From: an uncultured Spirochaetia bacterium
GTDB taxonomy: Bacteria > Spirochaetota > Spirochaetia > CAKZLE01
DNA: 64,000 nt
Assembly: GCA_937125225.1 (NCBI GenBank)
Contig: CAKZLE010000022.1
Coordinates: 1-64,000, forward strand
Reading direction: 5' to 3'
This document shows, in pieces, positions 1 through 8,629 of this stretch (position 1 is the first letter of the stretch; each line of letters opens with the position of its first letter). A program made the position numbers and the translations under genes. A model generated the notes under the pieces. The model saw only the letters and a program-made list of their open reading frames with translations. It was not told where the DNA came from and made no database searches.

Positions 1-241
1 TTTGAAGATTTGGGAGGCTACCAGGCGTAATCCAAAGGAGAGATCCTTTGAATTACACAGAAAAACTTCTTGAGCCTGAATAATGACATTTCTAGAATCA
101 CATTTTATTGAGAATAGGTTTTTCTATGAGCTTCAATGAGCATCAAAAGAAAAGAGAGAACTTTGTATGAATTTTATGAAGTAATCTACTTAATTATTAG
201 GTTTTGATCCTCGACCCAAAGGAGTCAAGCATCTATGCTAA
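1..241. other. Window-edge non-coding stretch with hairpin
   Basis: This lies downstream of the first sulfatase. Frame 1 from base 1 is open for nine codons and then stops (TAA at 28-30), so it could be the tail of a plus-strand gene cut by the window edge; that is too short to judge. An inverted repeat at 27-56 (13-bp arms, one mismatch, 4-nt loop GAGA) could fold as a hairpin. No U-tract follows it, so it is not a convincing intrinsic terminator. I see nothing else supportable in 57-241. Confidence 0.35.
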
Positions 242-1654
242 TTACCTGCTAGCCCCTTCCTGCTGATACCTTGTAAGAATCTCCTGAAGTTGTAGAACAA
301 TTTCAGGTCTATCATTCCACAGATTAGTCGTTTCACGAAAATCATCATGGATATTGTATAGTTGACCCTCAGGTTTATTACCTTCTGGGGTATATCGAGC
401 TGGTTCACTGAATCCCCCGGAACCATTCCCGAATACTGCTTTCCATTCACCTTTCCTGACAGAGAATAGCCCATCTAGAGAGTGGTGTACTAGAGCTTCA
501 TGAACAGGAGAATCTACTACCTCATTTTTAAGGACCGGTAGAAAACTCTTACTATCCTCTGCATGATTCGCAGGTATTTCTACATCGATTATATCGGCAA
601 GAGTTGCAAAGATATCTACTAGGCAAAGTGGTTCATCAGATATCAAACCTTCAGGGATAGTATCGGGCCACTGGGCAATACATGGTTCCCGATGTCCACC
701 ATCGTAGATATCACCTTTCTGTCCCCTAAGATCCCCGTTGGATTTATGACCATAGTCCTTACCATCATAGTTGAGTGCTCGCGCCCCGTTATCTGAAGAG
801 AAGATCACCAACGTATCCTTTTCAAGGTTATGTTCTTCTAGAGCTTTTCGTACCCTACCTACCATATGATCAACCATTAGTACCATATCACCTCGATTCC
901 CTGCATTGGATTTACCTTTCAGGAATTCCGGTGGAACACAAGGCCTGTGAGGAGAAGAGGGGGTAAGATAGAGAAAGAACGGTTCTTCCTCCTTACTTTG
1001 TCTCTCTATGAATTCCTCTGCTTTTTTGATGAACGTGAGATCCACCTCTGTTTCCTCAAAGTTCTTCGCCTGCATCCCTTCGCGCTGCTGAGGGTAGAAA
1101 TGATGCTTCTTGAACGTCGGCAGGGTTTCTGGTCGATTATTCTTCAGATAACAGTAGGGAGGCATATCAAGGGATCCGGCAATTCCGAAGAATTCATCAA
1201 AACCAAGGTCACAGGGACCTCCTTTGAATCCACGTGCATAATCGACTGTATCCCCATCTATATTCCAGCCATTGATATCACACTCTTTAAGAGCCTTACC
1301 TTCAGTATCATACCAATCCAGTCCCAGATGCCATTTACCGATTGCTGCAGTCTGGTAACCCTGTTTTTTGACTAAAGAGGCCAGTGTCTCCCTTCTCTGT
1401 TCGATGAGGGGCGCCCCGAAACCGCCGAGTACATACTCCTTCAGCCTAGTCCTCCAGCAGTATCGCCCAGTTAAGAAGCTATATCTACTCGGTGAACAAA
1501 CAGCAGAGGAAGAGTGCATATCAGAGAAGCGGATACCGCTTTCTGCCATGCTATCCAAATTGGGAGTAGAGAAATTAACTGCTCCCTGGCAGCTCATATC
1601 ACCATAACCCATATCATCTGCAAAAATCATTATTATGTTAGGTCTTTTACTCAT
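242..1654 (-). CDS. Sulfatase, arylsulfatase A-like, Cys-type
   Basis: A 470-residue sulfatase of the alkaline phosphatase superfamily, predicted to hydrolyse a sulfate ester. Near the N-terminus an NIIMIFADDMGYGD metal-binding segment (D13, D14) is followed by C53-S-P-S-R57, the C-x-P-x-R signature whose cysteine is converted to formylglycine. A GKWHLG segment and a later SSDNG metal motif are also present. There is no signal peptide, so it should act in the cytoplasm; a maturation enzyme (FGE or anSME) must be encoded outside the window. A good ribosome site (AAGGAAATAGAC) precedes ATG. It is the last gene of the tct-sulfatase operon, 117 bp after the LacI gene, so it may also have its own promoter. 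The substrate is unknown. Confidence 0.9.
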   Translation of the reverse strand: MSKRPNIIMIFADDMGYGDMSCQGAVNFSTPNLDSMAESGIRFSDMHSSSAVCSPSRYSFLTGRYCWRTRLKEYVLGGFGAPLIEQRRETLASLVKKQGYQTAAIGKWHLGLDWYDTEGKALKECDINGWNIDGDTVDYARGFKGGPCDLGFDEFFGIAGSLDMPPYCYLKNNRPETLPTFKKHHFYPQQREGMQAKNFEETEVDLTFIKKAEEFIERQSKEEEPFFLYLTPSSPHRPCVPPEFLKGKSNAGNRGDMVLMVDHMVGRVRKALEEHNLEKDTLVIFSSDNGARALNYDGKDYGHKSNGDLRGQKGDIYDGGHREPCIAQWPDTIPEGLISDEPLCLVDIFATLADIIDVEIPANHAEDSKSFLPVLKNEVVDSPVHEALVHHSLDGLFSVRKGEWKAVFGNGSGGFSEPARYTPEGNKPEGQLYNIHDDFRETTNLWNDRPEIVLQLQEILTRYQQEGASR

Positions 1655-1771
1655 GTCTATTTCCTTCTTGTTGTATTTTGTTGAAATTCACTAAAGAGGT
1701 ATAATTTCGATTGTTACTCTTTATGACTAACGAAAAATTATAGAATATTCATTTTATTCTGTTCAGATATC

Positions 1772-2779
1772 TTACTCTCTTAGAGTTTCTCCCTGAATGA
1801 AGACAGGATCGATAGTGATGACCTCAGGGGGAATTATTATTTTGGGCTTTTTTGAGTCAATAGCCTGAAAAAGCAGTTTCACAGCTTCGTTAGCCATTTG
1901 TTTCGGTTCAAGCTCAAATGATGATAACTCTTGAACCTGAATCTCTGGAGAATAACATGAAGCACCTGAGATGATTGATATTTCCTTGGGAACACTCTTC
2001 CCTAGAGAAAAACAGACTTTCAGGGCACACATGGCCATAGGGTCATCTATGGTGAAAATACCATCTATATCAGGATTATGAGTAAGTAAATCTTTCAGCT
2101 CTTGGCTGAGTTGGTCAGAATTATTAATAACTATACATTCTATATCAGGATTCTTATTCTTAAGTTCATCAAGGAATCCCTCAGTCCTGCATATATCAGG
2201 TCTACTGGTTTGATTCCCTGAAATAGTAATAATATTTCTACATCCAGCCACTATCATCCTGTCAGCAGATTCTTTTCCAATAAACTCATTATCGACTCTT
2301 ACGATTGGTGCATTGATATTATGATAATAACGTCCAAGCTGCACCACAGGTGTTCCTGAAGCTATTACCTCATTGATCTCTTCAATATTATCTCTGTTCG
2401 AGGGTGTTATGATTATCCCATCAATTGATTTGTCCTGTAGAGAGGCGATTATTGTTCTTTCTCTTTCGGTATCTCCTCTTGAAGAGGTGATGATTACATG
2501 AGATCCTCGCTGTTCAATCTGTTCTTCAAGATATTCTGCAAATTTCGGGAAAAAGGGATCTTGTAGAGTAGGAATCACTATCCCGATGTTGAAGCTTCTC
2601 TTGAGTGCCATACCACGTGCCTGTAGATTGACGTGATACCCTACTCTTTTCATGACTTCATTAACCTTCTCAATAAGCTCTGGGTCTACATTCTCTTTCC
2701 CGTTTATCACATTTGAGACTGTTCCAACGGAGACTCCTGCAATTCTTGCAACGTCTTTTATTGTAATCTTACTTTTCAT
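1772..2779 (-). CDS. LacI-family transcriptional regulator
   Basis: A 335-residue LacI/GalR regulator. The N-terminus (TIKDVARIAGVSVGTVSNVI) is the canonical LacI helix-turn-helix with hinge, followed by a periplasmic-binding-protein-like ligand domain (IGIVIPTLQDPFFPKFAEYL onward). It lies 9 bp after the upstream sulfatase and inside the transporter/sulfatase operon, so it probably senses the imported compound or a breakdown product. The likely target is the 28-bp palindrome upstream of tctC, made of two LacI-type half-operators with central CG. Repression of its own operon is inferred from that arrangement and is not shown directly. Confidence 0.9.
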   Translation of the reverse strand: MKSKITIKDVARIAGVSVGTVSNVINGKENVDPELIEKVNEVMKRVGYHVNLQARGMALKRSFNIGIVIPTLQDPFFPKFAEYLEEQIEQRGSHVIITSSRGDTERERTIIASLQDKSIDGIIITPSNRDNIEEINEVIASGTPVVQLGRYYHNINAPIVRVDNEFIGKESADRMIVAGCRNIITISGNQTSRPDICRTEGFLDELKNKNPDIECIVINNSDQLSQELKDLLTHNPDIDGIFTIDDPMAMCALKVCFSLGKSVPKEISIISGASCYSPEIQVQELSSFELEPKQMANEAVKLLFQAIDSKKPKIIIPPEVITIDPVFIQGETLRE

Positions 2780-2788
2780 ATACCGTTC

Positions 2789-4126
2789 CTAATTGATCCC
2801 TACAGCTATATTATCATTACTATTAGCTATAAAATGATCATAAAAATCATCTCCAATATCAACCAATTTTCTTTTAAGCCTAGTTTCAAGATCATTCCTG
2901 ATTGAAGAGCATTCATTTTCCCAATAGAGGTTCTTCGTCTGATAGGGATCTCTTATCATATCATATAGACGACAGTTTGAATCTTTTCTTGCCTTGATTA
3001 TCAAGTAATCATTTGTTCGTAGAGCACGATAACTATACTCAAGATCATCATCATCAAACCAACTATTGAGTTCGATGAGAACTTCCTGCCTTCCAGAAAT
3101 ATTCTGTCCGAAAATCTGCTCTGAATAATCATTACCCTTCATCGAGTCTGGTATATCCATACCAACGAGTCCCAATGTGGTGGTTGGTATATCAATACTA
3201 CTGATAAGATTCTCGCTTACTGATGGGGATATTATTTCTCCAGGATAACGAATAATAAAAGGTATGTTTGACGATTCTTCCTCAGCATAGAACTTCTGTA
3301 CTCGATTGTGGCTACCCATGAAGTCTCCATGATCAGAAAAATAGAATATGATAGTATTATCATACTGGCCGTTTGATTTCAGTGTATCTATTAACCTTCC
3401 GATATTATCATCAAGATTCTTGATCTGAGCATAATACCCTTTTGATTTCGTAATATTCTCTGATGTTTTCCAACAATCAGGTACATTATCTCTAAAGCTT
3501 ATTTCCCGGTCATCATAATCCCGCATATAAGATTCAGTAGTAACGTGGGGGTCATGTGGTGGTTCAATCGAAACGACCATGAACCATGGAGACTCTTCTT
3601 CCATACTATTGAGTTGGTCTATAGCTAAATCTGTAAGAGAGTCAGTCTGGTACCCTGAGAGTGTTTTTAGCGGCATCGGATAGTTCCCTTCAGCATATTG
3701 TGTATTGAAGGGTCTATTGGAATTCTCCCACCCGATCCAGGTATCCCACCCGGGGCGAAAACAGGGAGCAACGAAATGGCTTGGGGCGGCTCCACCAGAA
3801 AGATGCCACTTTCCCAAATGTACCGTATGGTAGCCATTAGCTTTGAAGACCTCTGGTAGCATGAGTATCCCTTTGTCTATAGGTCTATGCAATGAACCAA
3901 CTCCATGCTGATGGATATATTGAGAAGTATAGACAGAGGCCCTGAATGGTGAGCACAAAGGACTGATAGAATAGGTATGGGTGAATCTCACCCCCTCACC
4001 TGCCAATGAGTCAAGATTTGGGGTCTCAACATTACTACACCCGCTGCAGCTCATTGCCTGTCCACGATGCTGATCACTGAATATCCAGAGAACATTCTTT
4101 TTATCTGGTTTATTACGATCACTCAT
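2789..4126 (-). CDS. Sulfatase, Cys-type, second paralogue
   Basis: A 445-residue sulfatase. The N-terminal NVLWIFSDQHRG segment contributes the metal-binding aspartate (D18), and C58-S-P-F-R62 is the formylglycine signature. HLGKWHLSG and the later YFSDHGDFMG metal site complete the fold. There is no signal peptide, so a cytoplasmic location is predicted. Its start overlaps the end of tctA by 8 bp, implying translational coupling to the transporter. It is only distantly similar to the other sulfatase in this operon, so the two probably act on different positions or steps. The style resembles choline-sulfatase/heparan-type bacterial sulfatases, but I would not name a substrate. Confidence 0.9.
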   Translation of the reverse strand: MSDRNKPDKKNVLWIFSDQHRGQAMSCSGCSNVETPNLDSLAGEGVRFTHTYSISPLCSPFRASVYTSQYIHQHGVGSLHRPIDKGILMLPEVFKANGYHTVHLGKWHLSGGAAPSHFVAPCFRPGWDTWIGWENSNRPFNTQYAEGNYPMPLKTLSGYQTDSLTDLAIDQLNSMEEESPWFMVVSIEPPHDPHVTTESYMRDYDDREISFRDNVPDCWKTSENITKSKGYYAQIKNLDDNIGRLIDTLKSNGQYDNTIIFYFSDHGDFMGSHNRVQKFYAEEESSNIPFIIRYPGEIISPSVSENLISSIDIPTTTLGLVGMDIPDSMKGNDYSEQIFGQNISGRQEVLIELNSWFDDDDLEYSYRALRTNDYLIIKARKDSNCRLYDMIRDPYQTKNLYWENECSSIRNDLETRLKRKLVDIGDDFYDHFIANSNDNIAVGIN

Positions 4127-5618
4127 TGACGAACCTCTTTTTTAAAAGATGTATCGACTGCTTGATTACAGGAGTCAAGAATGAGATACCTGCCAGAATC
4201 AGGAATACGAGACTTATTGGTCTTTCATAGAATATTGAAAATGTATTATCTGAAATAGCCATAGAACGTCTGAAGTTATTCTCAATCAATGGTCCTAGGA
4301 CCAGTCCTAAGAGCATCGGAGATCTGGGAATATCCAGATTATGCATAACAAGTGCTATTATTGCTATCACGAGGGCTAAGTAGAGATAAAAGATCGTATT
4401 ATTCACAGCAAAAGAACCCGCTAAACACAATGCAGCGATCACTGGAGCCAACATCGCATATGATATGGTAGATAGTTTTGTGAACAACTTAATCAATATC
4501 TTTCCTTGGAACAACATAAGGATATTGATGATTGTGAACCCAATGATTATTGCATAGATCTGAGGCCCTTGTTCAGTAAATAACCTGGGACCGGGAGTCA
4601 TACCATGAACCATCAAGGCTCCCATCATGATAGCTGCAGCAGCATCGCCAGGAATTCCCAGGGTCAAAAGTGGGATCAGGGCCGTTCCAGTGGCTGCATT
4701 ATTAGCAGATTCTGTTGCAGCAACGCCTTCCAAACATCCTTTCCCATACTCATCTCTACGCTTAGAGAATCGTTTTGCCTGGGAGTATGAGATATAGGAA
4801 GCTATCGCACCACCAGTACCTGGAATGGCACCTATGATATTTCCAATGAGTGTTCCTCGTATGATTACGTTCTTTGACTCCAGAAGTTCTGACATGAGAA
4901 GTTTTTCTTCCTGTTTTATCTTGTTAGAGTCTATTTTTTTAATATCAAGTTTACGGTTTTTGTTTATCAGCACCTCTGCTAATGCAAACAGCCCGATTAG
5001 AGTCACTACTAGAGGTATTCCACTAAGTAATCGATAATTATCAAAGGTGAATCGACTTACTCCAGCAGCATCTACTCCAATACAACTGATGAGGATACCA
5101 AGAGAACCACTGATAATCCCTTTCAGTAGATTCCCACCGCTTATACTCGAGATGATCGACATCCCAAAGAATGAGATCGCAAAATATTCAGAGGGACCGA
5201 ACTTCAATGAAAGTTTAGCAATCTGGGGGGAGAGGAAAAGTAACATAATAGCGCTTACCACTCCTCCAATACAAGATGCATATAAGGCCATATCAAGGGC
5301 CTTCTTTGCTTTCCCGTTCTGTGCTGCAGGATACCCATCAAGAATTGTCGCAGCACCAGCTGGAGCACCTGGAGTATTTATTAATATCGCAGTAATAGAT
5401 CCTCCATAAACACCACCTACATAAAGTCCAAGCAGTACCAATAGCCCTGATACGGGTGTGAGTCCAAAGGTCAGGGGGAGAAACAGGGTGATTGCCAGCA
5501 TACCTGTCAAGCCGGGAATTGCACCAACAATGATCCCGAAAAATAGACTGAAGTTCATCAGTAGAAAATTTTCAAGTGTTGCCAGTTGAATAAACGATTG
5601 ACCGATAATTTCAAACAT
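4119..5618 (-). CDS. tctA: Tripartite tricarboxylate transporter, TctA large permease
   Basis: A 499-residue polytopic membrane protein of the TctA/DUF112 family, the large permease of TTT secondary transporters. Family hallmarks include GAIPGLTGMLAITLFLPLTF near the N-terminus, the GGVYGGSITAILINTPGAP segment and a second copy near GAIPGTGGAIASYISYS. A longer reading to 5660 exists, but 5618 is preferred because it gives ATG behind GGGGAGG at good spacing, one base after the tctB stop. It works with tctB and tctC to import an organic acid using an ion gradient. In this operon the cargo is probably sulfated (see findings). Confidence 0.93.
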   Translation of the reverse strand: MFEIIGQSFIQLATLENFLLMNFSLFFGIIVGAIPGLTGMLAITLFLPLTFGLTPVSGLLVLLGLYVGGVYGGSITAILINTPGAPAGAATILDGYPAAQNGKAKKALDMALYASCIGGVVSAIMLLFLSPQIAKLSLKFGPSEYFAISFFGMSIISSISGGNLLKGIISGSLGILISCIGVDAAGVSRFTFDNYRLLSGIPLVVTLIGLFALAEVLINKNRKLDIKKIDSNKIKQEEKLLMSELLESKNVIIRGTLIGNIIGAIPGTGGAIASYISYSQAKRFSKRRDEYGKGCLEGVAATESANNAATGTALIPLLTLGIPGDAAAAIMMGALMVHGMTPGPRLFTEQGPQIYAIIIGFTIINILMLFQGKILIKLFTKLSTISYAMLAPVIAALCLAGSFAVNNTIFYLYLALVIAIIALVMHNLDIPRSPMLLGLVLGPLIENNFRRSMAISDNTFSIFYERPISLVFLILAGISFLTPVIKQSIHLLKKRFVNE

Positions 5619-5619
5619 C

Positions 5620-6114
5620 TTACATACCTCCCCAAAGTGTACTTGACGGAAGATAAACATAGAGGAAGAATTTAAATAGGAAATTAATAATGATTATTAT
5701 ACTGAATATGATCATATAATTGAGCCACTTTTTTTGTTTATAATTTATCAGTATGGCACTTGTGAGCATACAGGTAGAAATCATAAATCCAATAATCGGT
5801 AGTAAAATCAGATACAGATAAAAAACACCACAATACAGAATATATCCGAGACCTTTCTTAACTACAGCTCTATCGATAGTAGTCTCTATATGTTTACTAT
5901 TTATGATACCCTGTAGGATGAGTATCAAGCTGCAGCTTAGGATGATCCATAGAAGCACTTTTGGAAGAGACTGTGAAGAAAAAGTTGTAATTGACCCTAT
6001 CTCGATTATCTTATCCAGATTGATTAATAGATATAATGATAGAGTAGATCCAATTATTCCGGATAATGATTCTTTATTTAGGATACGATTCAATATTGCT
6101 TGTCTGTTTATCAT
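5620..6114 (-). CDS. tctB: Tripartite tricarboxylate transporter, TctB small permease
   Basis: A 164-residue protein with about four hydrophobic segments, matching the size and topology of TctB small subunits. The sequence itself is weakly conserved, as is usual for TctB, so the call rests mostly on position between tctC and tctA. The tctA ribosome site (GGGGAGG) lies in its last codons, so translation of the two is coupled. A ribosome site AAAGG lies about 8 bases before ATG. The 67-bp gap to tctC contains a short inverted repeat (around 6138-6155) that could stabilise the tctC part of the transcript. Confidence 0.8.
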   Translation of the reverse strand: MINRQAILNRILNKESLSGIIGSTLSLYLLINLDKIIEIGSITTFSSQSLPKVLLWIILSCSLILILQGIINSKHIETTIDRAVVKKGLGYILYCGVFYLYLILLPIIGFMISTCMLTSAILINYKQKKWLNYMIIFSIIIIINFLFKFFLYVYLPSSTLWGGM

Positions 6115-6181
6115 AAATGAAACCTTTGTTACCTCCAGACAGCTTTCAAGCTGCCCGAAGGGAATAAATTTATAGTTTTAG

Positions 6182-7153
6182 CTATTCAACGTATTTAAGC
6201 CATTGCTTAACATCTTCGATTCCTCTGGTGATCTTTGCGTCTATCTCGTCAGGTGTCAGTGGATCTACAACAAATCCCATTCGCTCCTGCAGCTCCTTGA
6301 TCTCTGACATCTCAAAGATCTCAGCAAACTTTTCCTGATAGAATTCAACTATCTCAACAGGGGTGCCTTTGGGTACAGCATAAAAATTGAATCCTGAATA
6401 GTCGATATCATAACCAAGAGATATAGCAGATGGGACCGCTTCAGTATTTTTGAACTTCACTTCCATGCTATCATTAAAAGTTATAATAGGTACTAGTTCC
6501 CCAGACTCAACATATGGTGCAACTACAGGTGCCAATGCACATACAAGATCGATGTTACCACCCAGGAGGCTTGCAATAGGTTCTGTAACTTTATCAAATG
6601 GAACTGGTGTAGCCTTAGCATCCATCTCTGTGAACAGTGCAGCTTGTAACATATGGGAATCAGATTTCAATCCAAATGTACTATATTTTATGATATTATT
6701 TATTCCATAGGCTTCCAAACTATTGAAATCTTTGATTTCTGATGAAGCAGAAGCACATACGACCATGGCAGTCTTTCCGATATTTCCAATGATTGGAATA
6801 TAATCATCATAGCTATACATAACCTTTGTTGTCTGTGGTCTGATAGCCATCAATCCAATATTTGCTGTGATAATATTATATCCATCAGGTTTCTTCTCAA
6901 TGAACTCTGTTACTGCTACGACGCCTCCGGCACCTGTTCTATTCACGACTCCCATGGGTTGCCCCATAACTTCATTTGCATGTTCAGCTACAGCTCTTGC
7001 AAGAACATCTGCATTTCCACCTGCTCCGTAAGGTACTGTCAGTGTTATTGGTTGTGTTGGGAAACTTGCAGTAATCTCCTCGCTTTGTCCCTGTGCCCAT
7101 AAGGCCCCAGCAAAACATAACAGTACTGCACAAAGTAATGTAATCTTTCTCAT
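6182..7153 (-). CDS. tctC: TctC/Bug-family periplasmic solute receptor
   Basis: A 323-residue extracytoplasmic binding protein of the Bug (tripartite tricarboxylate receptor) family. It opens with a signal peptide (MRKITLLCAVLLCFAGALWA, cleavage likely before QGQ). Next come family motifs ITLTVPYGAGGNADVLARA and NRTGAGG, then a VPFDKVTEP segment. The reading frame is open to 7231, but 7153 is chosen: AAAGGAG sits at ideal distance, and the upstream extension covers the promoter and operator. It delivers substrate to TctAB. Bug proteins typically bind carboxylates through a water-mediated pocket; the ligand here is unknown. Confidence 0.92.
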   Translation of the reverse strand: MRKITLLCAVLLCFAGALWAQGQSEEITASFPTQPITLTVPYGAGGNADVLARAVAEHANEVMGQPMGVVNRTGAGGVVAVTEFIEKKPDGYNIITANIGLMAIRPQTTKVMYSYDDYIPIIGNIGKTAMVVCASASSEIKDFNSLEAYGINNIIKYSTFGLKSDSHMLQAALFTEMDAKATPVPFDKVTEPIASLLGGNIDLVCALAPVVAPYVESGELVPIITFNDSMEVKFKNTEAVPSAISLGYDIDYSGFNFYAVPKGTPVEIVEFYQEKFAEIFEMSEIKELQERMGFVVDPLTPDEIDAKITRGIEDVKQWLKYVE

Positions 7154-7173
7154 TTCAAACTCCTTTTGTTTAC

Positions 7174-7201
7174 GATGAAACGGTTCATGAACCGTTTCAT
7201 C
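7174..7201. promoter_or_regulatory. 28-bp palindromic operator before tctC
   Basis: A perfect inverted repeat of 28 bp. Its inner 24 bp are two abutting 12-mers, TGAAACGGTTCA and its reverse complement TGAACCGTTTCA. Each is a LacI-type near-palindrome with central CG. It sits just downstream of the -10 box of the tct promoter, where a bound repressor would block initiation. The in-operon LacI protein is the obvious candidate. Confidence 0.8.
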
Positions 7202-7202
7202 A

Positions 7203-7231
7203 ATACTAAGCCCTGTTATGATATCTGTCAA
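7203..7231 (-). promoter_or_regulatory. Sigma-70 promoter of tct-sulfatase operon
   Basis: On the minus strand TTGACA (7226-7231) and TAGTAT (7203-7208) are separated by exactly 17 bp. The palindromic operator follows at the expected transcription start. This supports the shorter tctC start. Confidence 0.8.
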
Positions 7232-7300
7232 GGATTTTTTTTAATGTTAGGATCTACCATCAGATAAGCTCACATTATAAGAGGTGGTAATCATGTATGC

Positions 7301-7328
7301 TTTGAATTCACTACTCCCATGTTATAAT
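7301..7328 (+). promoter_or_regulatory. Sigma-70 promoter of LRR gene
   Basis: TTTGAA (7301-7306), a 16-bp spacer and a consensus TATAAT (7323-7328) lie 76 bp upstream of the LRR reading frame. The promoter still looks intact although the gene is broken. Confidence 0.55.
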
Positions 7329-7403
7329 GATACCTAGAAACTACACATTGAATCAAATTACAACAGACTCAATTTATTGGACTATTGATCAGGAGAATGA
7401 ATT

Positions 7404-8100
7404 ATGTCAGTTTTAAACCGTAGATGGATGCTTATGTTACTTTTACTTATCCTCTCTCCTTCAATGATACATGCAAATCAACAGATCTATACTCCTGATT
7501 CCAGTTTTGAATATCATATCGAAGATGATGAAGTGACCATCTTAGGGTTCATGGGGACTGAAACAGAAGTAGTTATCCCTCCAGTCATTGAGGGGTATCC
7601 AGTCACCACTATAGGAGAATATGCCTTCATAGCATGTAATGATATCTGGAGCATCACCATCCCTGTCGGTGTGACTACCATAGATTATGGTGCATTTTAT
7701 CTATGAGAAGGTCTTAAAGAGATCAATCTACCCGATACAATTAACGTGATCAAAGAAGAGGCTTTTACACAATGCAATAAACTTGAAAGAGTAGTCATCC
7801 CTGAAGGAGTCACCTCACTGGAAGATTATATGTTCTATGAATGCAGCGAATTGGAATTCGTCCGATTGCCGGAAACTCTTACCTCCATCGGCTCTATGGT
7901 CTTTGTCCTCTGTACGGATCTTAAGAAACTGTTGATCCCTGGAAGTGTTGATCATATTGCAGATGATGCATTCTATATACAGTTGTTTTGACTATATCTT
8001 CTGTGAGGCACCTGATAAACCTGAGAGATGGTCAGATACGTGATCAGAACAGAATCTTGACTTTCATTCTGTGGAGGTAATCTGGAGCTATGAGAGATAA
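7404..8100 (+). pseudogene. BspA-type leucine-rich-repeat protein, broken
   Basis: This is a remnant of a secreted LRR_5/BspA-like surface protein. It has a ribosome site AGGAG, a signal peptide ending SMIHA, then repeats with the pattern AF..C..L..I.IP...T.I. Three lesions interrupt it. A TGA at 7704-7706 falls where the other repeats have cysteine. A net frameshift lies near 7980. A TGA at 8041-8043 replaces what should be a tryptophan. The shifted frame from 7990 encodes the typical family tail FCEAPDKPERW and ends at 8100. The repaired protein would be about 230 residues, short for the family. It is most likely a recent pseudogene. Confidence 0.85.
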
Positions 8101-8145
8101 CGATATATAATAATTGAATAAAAATCCAATTTCGAGATGTTACGC

Positions 8146-8487
8146 ATGAGTAAAAAGAGGAATATCATTTCCCTGTTATTAGGTTCTTTATCTCTTGTAA
8201 TCTATATTCTCTTTTTCATTGACGAATCATCAGTTCTTGCCCCTGGATTCGAGGGGTACTCTATTTATCTACTATTCCTGGTTTTTCTATTTGGATACAT
8301 CATTCTCTGGAGGTCTGAGACTTTGGCAGGGATAATCTTTCTCGTCTGGTATGGGCTGGATCTTTGTCTGGTGAAATAGGTATGGGTTGATGGGGTTATG
8401 ACTCTTGTCCTGGGATTTCCGATTTTTTTGCTAGCAATCGCTCTCTTGATCCATGGGTCCTCTAATGAAGAAAGACCTATGCAGTGA
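8146..8487 (+). pseudogene. Small membrane protein gene interrupted by TAG
   Basis: The frame starts at ATG 8146 (or 8137) and encodes MSKKRNIISLLLGS followed by three hydrophobic segments. It stops at TAG 8377-8379. The same frame continues without interruption as VWVDGVMTLVLGFPIFLLAI, a fourth membrane segment, and ends at TGA 8485-8487. The composition of both halves and the GFPIF motif suggest one four-helix membrane protein of about 113 residues, cut by a single nonsense mutation. The family resembles small uncharacterised membrane proteins; I assign no function. It sits next to the broken LRR gene, so this stretch may be decaying. Confidence 0.55.
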
Positions 8488-8629
8488 TCCACATGATGTT
8501 CCCTCCACTCCCAAAGCTACATCTATTGGTAGCTGATTATATACGGGGAGCGGGATTGAGATACTCTCATAATGCTCTATTCATAATCGATCAATGAATT
8601 GGCGGCACTTTCTTTGACCTTCTTTGATA

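Noticed and set aside
27-56. Hairpin as an intrinsic terminator
   Set aside because: The stem is long but no U-tract follows on either strand.
4605-5409. Plus-strand frames opposite tctA
   Set aside because: They are antisense shadows of a strongly conserved permease, without ribosome sites.
7154-7231. N-terminal extension of tctC
   Set aside because: It would cover the -35 and -10 boxes and the operator, and the signal peptide begins at 7153.
7704-7706. In-frame TGA at a Cys position as selenocysteine
   Set aside because: A second TGA at a Trp position and a frameshift follow, and the possible stem just after the codon is too short for a bacterial SECIS. Decay is the simpler reading.
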